Assembly (NCBI GenBank): GCA_023269295.1
Contig: JAHFTU010000075.1
Span: forward strand, 1-6,356
DNA: 6,356 nucleotides
Reading direction: 5' to 3'
From: Candidatus Woesearchaeota archaeon
GTDB lineage: Archaea > Nanobdellota > Nanobdellia > Woesearchaeales > UBA10216
A program made the position numbers and the translations under genes. Of this stretch, positions 1 through 5,420 are shown piece after piece; the first letter of the stretch is position 1; the number at the start of each line of letters is the position of its first letter. The notes below the pieces were generated by a model that saw only the letters and a program-made list of their open reading frames with translations, ran no database searches and was not told where the DNA came from.

Positions 1-6
1 ATTGTC

Positions 7-393
7 ATGTATGTCGTTGACACCGATGTATCAATAGATTATATGAAAGGCATTGCTTCTGCAGTAAATCTTATAAACTCCCTGGAAGACGCTTACCTTA
101 CAACAATAACAATTGCCGAGCTATCTTTCGGCGCCTACAACTCTCCCAAGACTGCCAAACATTTACCTGTGCTTTTTAATTACGTCAAAGGCTTCGCCAG
201 ATTGACGCCACAATTATGGGATGCCATCAGATTCGGCAAAATCAAGGCAGAATTGACAAAAAAGAGAGTTATAATTGCGGATGCTGATATCCTTAATGCA
301 TCAATAGCGTTATCTTACGATTTCACATTCATAACGAGAAATGTCAAGCATTACAGCCGAATAAGGGGATTGAAATTAATGAGTCCTGCTTAA
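7..393 (+). CDS. vapC: VapC-type PIN-domain ribonuclease toxin
   Basis: A 128-residue protein with the size and motif order of VapC toxins, which are Mg-dependent RNases of type II toxin-antitoxin pairs that cut tRNA, rRNA or mRNA in the cytoplasm. Visible motifs are the N-terminal DTDVSIDYMKG with acidic D5, the central ITIAELSFG with E38, the C-terminal ADADILNASIA with D92 and D94, and the TRN motif at 110-112. The acidic catalytic set therefore looks intact. The start at 7 puts the first Asp at residue 5, as is usual. The cognate antitoxin should lie just upstream, outside the window; another reading frame stays open from the left edge to a TGA at 18-20, which could be the tail of an overlapping antitoxin gene. 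Sampled 60-base lines have about 40-43% G+C, below much of ftsZ, which fits a mobile accessory gene but does not prove transfer. It converges on ftsZ with overlapping stop codons. [Confidence was not given in the original answer; 0 is a placeholder.]. Confidence 0.
   Translation: MYVVDTDVSIDYMKGIASAVNLINSLEDAYLTTITIAELSFGAYNSPKTAKHLPVLFNYVKGFARLTPQLWDAIRFGKIKAELTKKRVIIADADILNASIALSYDFTFITRNVKHYSRIRGLKLMSPA
390..393. other. Shared TTAA: overlapping stop codons of vapC and ftsZ
   Basis: The self-complementary TTAA supplies TAA at 391-393 for vapC on the plus strand and TAA at 392-390 for ftsZ on the minus strand. There is no intergenic space, so each transcript must run into the other gene before it ends. 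Confidence 0.95.
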
Positions 394-1484
394 TCCACAA
401 ACTCAATGCCAAGCTCATGCTCCATTTCTTTCTTGGCTTCCACGATTCTCTTCGCGCCGGTAATCTGGCTTGACTTGACGCCTGTGACTATGAGCATTGC
501 TCTTACTGTTCGTGCGAGGTCCTCGTAAATCTGAGCGCCCCAGATGACCTTGGCGTCCTGGTCAAGCCGCTGGCTCACGGTCTCAACAACTTTCCTTGCT
601 TCCTCAAGCGTCATGTCAGGCCCGCCTGAAATGTTAATCAGGGCGCCAGTAGCGCCGGAAGTGTCAACGTCAAGCAGCGGGTTGTTGATTGCTTTTTCCA
701 CAGCCTCAACAGCCCTGTTCTCAGAGTCGCTCTCGCCAACGCCAATCAGCGCAACACCTCCTCCTCCCATAACTGCACGGATGTCAGCAAAATCAAGATT
801 TATCAGGCCTGGCTTTGTAACGAGCTCAGCAATTCCCTTTACAGCGTTTGTGAGAATTTCGTCAGCAACCTTGAAAGCAGTAAGCAGCGGAAGGTCCGGA
901 GCAAGCTCAAGCAGCTTGTTGTTCGGGATAACAATGAGAGTATCAGTAACTGCCTCAAGCCTCTCCAGGCCGCCAATAGCATTGTCATATCTCCTGTTGC
1001 CTTCCATTGAGAAAGGCAGCGTAACCACCCCAACAACCAACGCTCCAAGCTTTTTAGCAACATCAGCGACAACAGGCGCAGAGCCAGTGCCCGTTCCCCC
1101 GCCCAGGCCGCATGTGACAAATACCATGTCAGCCCCTGTCAATGCCTCCTTGATGTCGCGCTCAGTCTCTTTCGCGGCTTCCTCGCCAATCTTCGGGTCA
1201 GAGCCAGCCCCCAGGCCATGGGTGAGCTCCTTGCCAATCAGGATTTTCCTGTCTGAAGTTGTGTAAAGCAAGTCCTGAGCGTCAGTGTTGATTGCGATTG
1301 TCTCAGCGCCAACAACGCCAACCTCAGAAATCCTTGTTACGGTGTTATTGCCAGCTCCCCCGCACCCTACAACCTTTATTGTGGCGCGGTGCTTTGAAAG
1401 AAGCTGCTCAAGCTCGGCGTCAGCGGCATTTGTCTTGCTCAGTGAGCGCACAGTATCCTTTGTCGAAAGCACAACACTACCCAT
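390..1484 (-). CDS. ftsZ: Cell division GTPase FtsZ (archaeal FtsZ1-like)
   Basis: Tubulin-family GTPase that polymerises at mid-cell to form the division ring. It has 364 residues, about the length of archaeal FtsZ1 proteins. Visible motifs are the nucleotide-binding GCGGAGNN at 40-47, INTDAQDL at 65-72, the tubulin signature GGGTGTGS at 128-135, and the T7-loop NLDFADIRAVM at 229-239, whose D231 and D234 match the residues that complete the GTPase site of the next subunit. The C-terminal domain (GATGALINISG, VIWGAQIYEDL) is complete. A charged linker leads to the tail LGIEFVD, a plausible docking peptide for a membrane anchor such as SepF (inference). The start is supported by GAGAGGGG six bases upstream. 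The upstream GTG at that site is out of frame. In many archaea ftsZ is followed by secE and spt5; here it runs directly into a convergent toxin gene instead. Confidence 0.97.
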   Translation of the reverse strand: MGSVVLSTKDTVRSLSKTNAADAELEQLLSKHRATIKVVGCGGAGNNTVTRISEVGVVGAETIAINTDAQDLLYTTSDRKILIGKELTHGLGAGSDPKIGEEAAKETERDIKEALTGADMVFVTCGLGGGTGTGSAPVVADVAKKLGALVVGVVTLPFSMEGNRRYDNAIGGLERLEAVTDTLIVIPNNKLLELAPDLPLLTAFKVADEILTNAVKGIAELVTKPGLINLDFADIRAVMGGGGVALIGVGESDSENRAVEAVEKAINNPLLDVDTSGATGALINISGGPDMTLEEARKVVETVSQRLDQDAKVIWGAQIYEDLARTVRAMLIVTGVKSSQITGAKRIVEAKKEMEHELGIEFVD

Positions 1485-1490
1485 AAAAAG

Positions 1491-1498
1491 CCCCTCTC
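1491..1498 (-). promoter_or_regulatory. Ribosome binding site of ftsZ
   Basis: On the minus strand GAGAGGGG lies six bases before the ftsZ ATG. Its GAGG core is complementary to the usual archaeal 16S rRNA 3' end. It fixes the start at 1484 and contrasts with the leaderless-looking genes nearby. Confidence 0.7.
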
Positions 1499-1573
1499 AC
1501 AAACTCACACGCAAACAATAAATTATTCTTCAATTATTTCTCCCTGAAAACACTTCTTCCAAGCCCCTTACTA

Positions 1574-1586
1574 CTATTTATATTTT
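1574..1586 (-). promoter_or_regulatory. Candidate TATA box of ftsZ
   Basis: The minus strand reads AAAATATAAATAG, a good archaeal TATA-like sequence. Transcription would start about 26 bases downstream, near 1553, giving a leader of roughly 70 bases that includes the Shine-Dalgarno-like site. A second AT-rich element near 1516-1527 (AATAATTTATTG) is nearer the gene, but its predicted start would cut away part of the ribosome binding site, so the farther box is preferred. No transcript data support either. Confidence 0.5.
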
Positions 1587-1650
1587 ATCGTTCCAGAAAA
1601 ATAACGCAAAAAGTGCTTTTGTTTTATTGAGTGACGAAATTATGCTTAAG

Positions 1651-1660
1651 AAAAATAAAT
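1651..1660 (-). terminator. T-rich terminator after the FKBP gene
   Basis: On the minus strand ATTTATTTTT begins 11 bases after the FKBP stop codon. Archaeal transcription commonly ends at T-rich tracts without a strong hairpin. It lies upstream of the ftsZ TATA box, so the FKBP gene and ftsZ are probably separate units. Confidence 0.45.
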
Positions 1661-1671
1661 TTCTGCCGCTT

Positions 1672-2397
1672 CTAATTTGGTTTTGCATCCGTCGCTGCTG
1701 CAAGGCCTGCTGATTGCACATTGCTTTTTTCCTTTGGAGTTGCCTTGACAGTGAAAGAAACAGAACTGAGGCCTGAAATTGTTGACTTCAGCTTCTCCTC
1801 AAGGTCCTTCTTCATTGCTTCAGGGGCTTCCTGCGGGAACTCCAGCGTGAGATTGCCGTCAGCAACCGAGACGCTTACAGCATTGGCGTTTATGCCTATC
1901 AGGCGAAGCACTGCCTTTACTTTCTCTGAAAGATCAGCCACAACCCTCTTCACAAAAACAGTGTACTCAAGGTCCCTGCCCGAAAGCGGGTGGTTAAAGT
2001 CAACTATGGTTCTGCCGCCAGTGACTGCCTTCACAGTACCGACAATGCCGTCAATGTTAACCTGCATGCCAGGGAAAGGTGTCATGTTCTGCTGCCTGAA
2101 CTTTGCAGTTGAGACGAGCTGTATGAGCTTGCCGTTCTTCCTGCCAAAGCCCTCATCAGTTGGAATCTTGAAAATGTAATTTTTCCCTGTCTCTTTCCCA
2201 ACGAGCTGCTTGTCAAGCCCGGCAAGGAGGTGCCTCTTCCCGACGCAGATGACAGCAGACTCGTACGCCATGTGCTCGTCAAAAATGCCGGCCTGCTTTG
2301 CAGTCTCTGCGGAAGTTGTGTCAAAAACCTCTCCGCTGTCAGCGGCCTTGCCAGTGTAATCAAGCTCGATAAAGTCGTTTTCCTTAATTGCTTCCAT
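1672..2397 (-). CDS. Long SlyD-like FKBP-type peptidyl-prolyl cis-trans isomerase
   Basis: A 241-residue cytoplasmic folding helper that isomerises prolyl peptide bonds and, by analogy with SlyD, probably has chaperone activity. The FKBP fold is split. The first half is about residues 1-85, with LDYTGK at 12-17, GEVFDTT at 22-28, HLLAGLDKQLVGKE at 56-69 and PTDEGFG at 79-85. An insert-in-flap chaperone domain follows at about 86-131. The last FKBP strands contain VDFNHPLSGRDLEY at 132-145. After about residue 155 comes an extra alpha/beta-like domain of some 65 residues, as in the long archaeal FKBPs, then an Ala/Ser-rich, probably disordered tail. No signal peptide or His-rich metal-binding tail is seen. 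The ATG has no Shine-Dalgarno sequence, but a TATA-like box about 27 bases upstream fits a leaderless message starting at this codon. Bacterial-style SlyD lacks the C-terminal domain. Confidence 0.93.
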   Translation of the reverse strand: MEAIKENDFIELDYTGKAADSGEVFDTTSAETAKQAGIFDEHMAYESAVICVGKRHLLAGLDKQLVGKETGKNYIFKIPTDEGFGRKNGKLIQLVSTAKFRQQNMTPFPGMQVNIDGIVGTVKAVTGGRTIVDFNHPLSGRDLEYTVFVKRVVADLSEKVKAVLRLIGINANAVSVSVADGNLTLEFPQEAPEAMKKDLEEKLKSTISGLSSVSFTVKATPKEKSNVQSAGLAAATDAKPN

Positions 2398-2420
2398 GAA
2401 GAAAATGAGAAAGCAAGGGA

Positions 2421-2430
2421 TTTAAAAAAG
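2421..2430 (-). promoter_or_regulatory. TATA box of the FKBP gene
   Basis: The minus strand reads CTTTTTTAAA, centred about 28 bases before the FKBP ATG. That distance predicts a transcript beginning at or within two bases of the start codon. The run of six T within it could also help end the transcript of the preceding gene, whose stop codon is about 30 bases upstream. Confidence 0.55.
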
Positions 2431-2459
2431 TTCTTGTTTTTTTTATGTTGCAGTTAGGC

Positions 2460-2999
2460 TTAATTCCTGCCAAAGTACGCCTCTAATTTTGGCGTACGCA
2501 GCCTTGTTTCCTTTGGCTGTGGAAGGTTTAGCTGTGCGGCTACAAATGTCATGCCCTCCATCACTTGCAGTGAGTTACGTGACAAAAAATCGAAAAAACT
2601 GCGCTCTTCCCTGTTGGCGCCCAGCAGCTTTGCCACATCATGATAAGCTTTCTGCGCATCAGCAGCTTCCTCCTGCCTATACACGCCTCCAAAGAACAAG
2701 CCGCCGTGGAAAAGCGCCAAATCACCAGCGTGAATCTGCCCTAATATGGCATCGAAGTAATAGTTGCCAAGAAGAGCTGCAAACTTTGCTCTTTCAGTCT
2801 GATACCTGCCATACATGGCATCCTTCTGCGTAAATGCCGCCAGTAAAATAGCTACATAACCTCTGAGGCCGATAACGAGCCTCGGACCGCCCTGGCTTGC
2901 CATCTCTTTGACAAGGCCGCTTTCCTTGAAACCAGTATCGACTGCCTCTTCAATCTGGGAATAGAGATAGTCCTGTGCAATGTGAGGTTCGGCAGCCAT
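2460..2999 (-). CDS. Unrecognised 179-residue helical protein
   Basis: I do not recognise this family with confidence. The protein has no cysteine or tryptophan, no signal peptide and no clear membrane segment, although residues 42-56 (VIGLRGYVAILLAAF) are quite hydrophobic. The pattern of residues suggests an all-helical soluble protein: helices near 8-33, 44-57, 64-88, 106-127 and 131-157, and a basic, Pro-containing tail from 160. A GGPR at 37-40 followed by ALLGNYYFDAIL at 75-86 faintly recalls the GGKR and GD helices of isoprenoid synthases or of the catalytically inactive HepS-type subunit, but no DDxxD motif is present, so this is only a weak suggestion. It is a real gene by its length, its position in a co-directional gene array, a TATA box about 32 bases before the ATG, and tight spacing to its neighbours (61-62 bases on each side). 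Confidence 0.8.
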   Translation of the reverse strand: MAAEPHIAQDYLYSQIEEAVDTGFKESGLVKEMASQGGPRLVIGLRGYVAILLAAFTQKDAMYGRYQTERAKFAALLGNYYFDAILGQIHAGDLALFHGGLFFGGVYRQEEAADAQKAYHDVAKLLGANREERSFFDFLSRNSLQVMEGMTFVAAQLNLPQPKETRLRTPKLEAYFGRN

Positions 3000-3026
3000 A
3001 CCAATCCGAATTTATGATTCTCGGAA

Positions 3027-3035
3027 CTTAAATAG
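3027..3035 (-). promoter_or_regulatory. TATA box of the 179-residue protein gene
   Basis: The minus strand reads CTATTTAAG, centred about 32 bases before the ATG at 2999. This predicts a leader of about five bases, too short for a Shine-Dalgarno site, and none is seen. A second AT-rich element, TATATG near 3043-3048, is farther away and less suitable. Confidence 0.5.
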
Positions 3036-3061
3036 TTTGCACATATACCAAATTTACAAAA

Positions 3062-3628
3062 TCAACATGTTCTGCAGAATTTCTTTACAGCAGTAACAAC
3101 TTTCCCAACAACTTTTTCCGGAGTTGTCCTTGTGGTGTCAATGACCAGGTCGTACTGCTTTTCATCGTAAGGGTTAAGGTTGTAGTATTTCTTGTACCGC
3201 AGCTCTTCGCTTTTTCTTCTCTTTTTTATTGCTGCCAGCGTGGCTGCAGGGGTCGTGCTCTCCTTCTCCACTTTCCTGCCCTCTTTCTTCTTCCTTATGT
3301 CGCTGAAAATCCTTTTTGCCGCTTCCCTGTCATCAACTTCAAGAAAAACCTTGAAAGAATCCGGAATGAAGTGGTAAGCAAGCCGTGAGTCCATGACAAA
3401 GTCATCCTCTCTTTTGCCGAGCTCTGTCGTCCTTTTGTCAAGCTCCTGGTCTATCGAGTGGTCTTTCTCAGCAGCCCTGCCCAACTCCAGCAGCGATAGC
3501 CCCCTCTTCCCAGCAATCTCCCTCATGAAGTCGCCTGCAGAGTAATGCCTGAAGCCGAGCTCCTTGGCAACAAGCTTTGCAACCGTGCTCTTTCCAGAGC
3601 CGGGAACGCCTGAGAGTGTTATTATCAT
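3062..3628 (-). CDS. cmk: Archaeal-type cytidylate kinase
   Basis: Phosphorylates CMP and dCMP with ATP in the cytoplasm to recycle pyrimidine nucleotides. With the start at 3628 the protein has 188 residues, normal for archaeal Cmk. The P-loop GVPGSGKS is at 7-14 and follows directly after MIITLS, as is typical. DSRLAYHF at 80-87 matches the conserved GRL segment, and RRKSEELRYKKYY at 137-149 followed by YDLVIDTT at 159-166 matches the Cmk C-terminal region. A longer frame opens at 3694, but its first 22 residues would be encoded by a perfect inverted repeat and a TATA box, and they precede the family's normal N-terminus. The box TTTTAAAAAG is centred about 27 bases before 3628, which fits a leaderless message from there. 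The protein ends in a CRTC sequence. A related small P-loop kinase, such as an adenylate kinase-like enzyme, is the main alternative. Confidence 0.87.
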   Translation of the reverse strand: MIITLSGVPGSGKSTVAKLVAKELGFRHYSAGDFMREIAGKRGLSLLELGRAAEKDHSIDQELDKRTTELGKREDDFVMDSRLAYHFIPDSFKVFLEVDDREAAKRIFSDIRKKKEGRKVEKESTTPAATLAAIKKRRKSEELRYKKYYNLNPYDEKQYDLVIDTTRTTPEKVVGKVVTAVKKFCRTC

Positions 3629-3650
3629 GCTGCTATTACCAGAATAAGGA

Positions 3651-3660
3651 CTTTTTAAAA
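3651..3660 (-). promoter_or_regulatory. TATA box of cmk
   Basis: The minus strand reads TTTTAAAAAG, centred about 27 bases upstream of the ATG at 3628. The spacing matches leaderless archaeal promoters and decides the cmk start in favour of 3628. Confidence 0.6.
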
Positions 3661-3668
3661 GTATTGCA

Positions 3669-3693
3669 TGACCTTCTTTTCTAAAGAAGGTCA
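3669..3693. repeat. Perfect 11-bp inverted repeat between secD and cmk
   Basis: TGACCTTCTTT at 3669-3679 is the exact reverse complement of AAAGAAGGTCA at 3683-3693, with the three-base loop TCT between them. It starts 19 bases after the secD stop codon and ends 8 bases before the cmk TATA box. It could be a 3' hairpin that ends or protects the secFD message, or an operator bound by a dimeric regulator upstream of the cmk promoter. No long T run follows it on the minus strand, so a bacterial-style terminator is not a good match. Confidence 0.85.
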
Positions 3694-3712
3694 ATCAAGA
3701 AAAGAGGGGAAT

Positions 3713-5419
3713 CTAGTCCTTTTCCATAAGTATCTCAACAATCTTGGCGTAGGCAGGCCTTGTGATGAAGACGCCAACGCTCATGCCGATGATTGTCGTG
3801 AGGGCAAAGCCCTTAAGCATGCCAGCGCCTATCGCGAACAGGGGAAGCATTGCAACAAGGACAGTGAAGTAGGCGCCGAAGATGACTGAAAAAGCTGACT
3901 TGAACTTTTCCTTCCATGACAGGATTCTTCCGTGGCCGCCTTTCAGGGCCTCGTCAGTGATAATTATCTGGTCATTGACGCCAGTGCCTACAGTGGCTAT
4001 GATGCCTGCTATTGCGGCAAGGTCAATGGTCCAGCTCAGGAATGGAAGTATTGAAGCAAAGCCGAGTATTATGAATATTTCAAACAGGCCTGTAAACATT
4101 ATCGGTATTGCTATCTGGAGCTTCCTGTAAGCAATGCCAAGGATAATCACAACAAACAGAATTGCAATGAACCCTGTCTTTAAGGCGTTCCTGAGGAACT
4201 GCTCGCCCAGTATTGGCGAGATGGTGTCTGTCCTCACAACCTCAAGCTTGACAGGCAGAGAGCCGGTTACGAGTATTGTCTGGAGCCTCTTCATTTTCAG
4301 CACTGCGTCACTTGTGGCAGATTTCCTGCTTGAGCCCGAGCCACTGCCTGATATCCTGACTGAAGTTACAGCGCTTCCCTTGAGTTCCTGCCCAATCTGG
4401 AGCGTGTCAACAAGCTCGTCATCAAGGTAAAGGTCCAGCGGCTGGCTCAGGTAGTCATTAACAACACTAAGCTTTGCAGTTGCGGCAGCCTGCCTTGCAG
4501 CCGCCTCCTGGCTCAAGGTTATTGTAAAGTAGAACCTGCATGATGTTCCACTCGAGGAGCTCTGGAAGCACCCGCCTCCCTGCACGTCAATGCCAGAGCA
4601 TGTTGCGCTCCTGCACACGTCAATAATCTGGCTGCCGGTAAAAACACTCTGGTTTGCAATCTTGGCCTCAAACTTGCCCTGCTTTGCAATGAGGTCCTTA
4701 ACTTCATTCTCATTGGCGCCGGCAACTTCTACCATGATGAACTGGTTGCCGGAAAGGTCGGAAGCGTCCCTCACGACGATGTCGCTGAGCCCGAAAAGGT
4801 TCAGGCGCTTGTTCATGTTGGCAATAAGAAGCTCAAGGTCGCCCTTCACAAGCTTTTTTTCAGGCTTGAGCATGACCCTTGTCCCGCCCTGAAGGTCCAG
4901 GCCGAGGCGCAGGTTAGTCTTCGGAGCATTGGCAACCTTCAGCCCGAGGTCTTCAACTCCGATAATCTCTTCAACAGTCTTGTTAACAAGCGTTTTCCTT
5001 GTTTCATTTGCAGTGGCATTAATCACAACAGTTATGTTTTTCTCCTCCTGCTCCGGCAGCACCCTGACATCAATCTGCGGCTTTACAATGAGGAGGTAGG
5101 AGCCCTTGTTTGTTTCAATGCTGATGCTCTGATTTACCTTGAGGCCTGAAACAGAGCTTGCGTAATCTGGAAGCGTCCTTATCCTGGTGCCGTCAATATT
5201 TTCTATGACTTCCTTTGACTTCAGCGAGGTGTCGCCCTCTGCGGTGTGAATGCCTGCCTCAAATGCCGCGCTGCCCTTTTCAACTGAGCTGACCACAACG
5301 CCCTCCCTGCCAAGGGAGAAAGGAATGCCTGTCGAGGCGATTGATATAAGTACCGCAACTATTGCGATTATGACCCTCGGGTCAGTCACTATCCTCCTGA
5401 GCTTGCTTTTAGCCGCCAT
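3713..5419 (-). CDS. secD: Protein-export membrane protein SecD
   Basis: Accessory subunit of the Sec translocon that, with SecF, helps pull proteins across the membrane. The 568 residues show a first membrane segment at about 15-33, then a large external region. Residues 38-112 resemble a PDZ-like fold (GVVVSSVEKGSAAFEAGI, VIENIDGTRI). The conserved SecD motif LRLGLDLQGGT is at 170-180. Residues 205-257 form the P1 base region, and four cysteines lie at 269, 274, 284 and 294. A Gly/Ser-rich linker at 357-370 precedes five membrane segments near 413-431, 436-460, 464-482, 508-530 and 533-555. GTGVNDQIIITDE at 478-490 is the TM4 signature region; family members often have Asp where N482 lies. 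The gene begins one base after the secF stop codon, with AAAGGAG nine bases before the ATG, so the two are almost certainly one operon with coupled translation. Confidence 0.96.
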   Translation of the reverse strand: MAAKSKLRRIVTDPRVIIAIVAVLISIASTGIPFSLGREGVVVSSVEKGSAAFEAGIHTAEGDTSLKSKEVIENIDGTRIRTLPDYASSVSGLKVNQSISIETNKGSYLLIVKPQIDVRVLPEQEEKNITVVINATANETRKTLVNKTVEEIIGVEDLGLKVANAPKTNLRLGLDLQGGTRVMLKPEKKLVKGDLELLIANMNKRLNLFGLSDIVVRDASDLSGNQFIMVEVAGANENEVKDLIAKQGKFEAKIANQSVFTGSQIIDVCRSATCSGIDVQGGGCFQSSSSGTSCRFYFTITLSQEAAARQAAATAKLSVVNDYLSQPLDLYLDDELVDTLQIGQELKGSAVTSVRISGSGSGSSRKSATSDAVLKMKRLQTILVTGSLPVKLEVVRTDTISPILGEQFLRNALKTGFIAILFVVIILGIAYRKLQIAIPIMFTGLFEIFIILGFASILPFLSWTIDLAAIAGIIATVGTGVNDQIIITDEALKGGHGRILSWKEKFKSAFSVIFGAYFTVLVAMLPLFAIGAGMLKGFALTTIIGMSVGVFITRPAYAKIVEILMEKD

Positions 5420-5420
5420 A

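Noticed and set aside
544..1266. A 240-codon open frame on the plus strand, antisense to ftsZ
   Set aside because: The translation is rich in Ser, Ala, Thr and Pro with no recognisable motif, and it lies wholly opposite a well-conserved FtsZ. It is a by-product of ftsZ codon usage.
1601..1630. Short inverted repeat CAAAA-AGTGC-TTTTG as a hairpin or operator
   Set aside because: A five-base stem made mostly of A-T pairs is expected by chance in this AT-rich gap.
1721..2179. A 152-codon plus-strand frame opposite the FKBP gene
   Set aside because: It is antisense to a clear FKBP gene and has low-complexity composition without motifs.
2437..2444. Run of eight T on the plus strand as a terminator
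   Set aside because: No plus-strand gene leads into it; on the transcribed minus strand it is a run of A and cannot act as a T-rich terminator.
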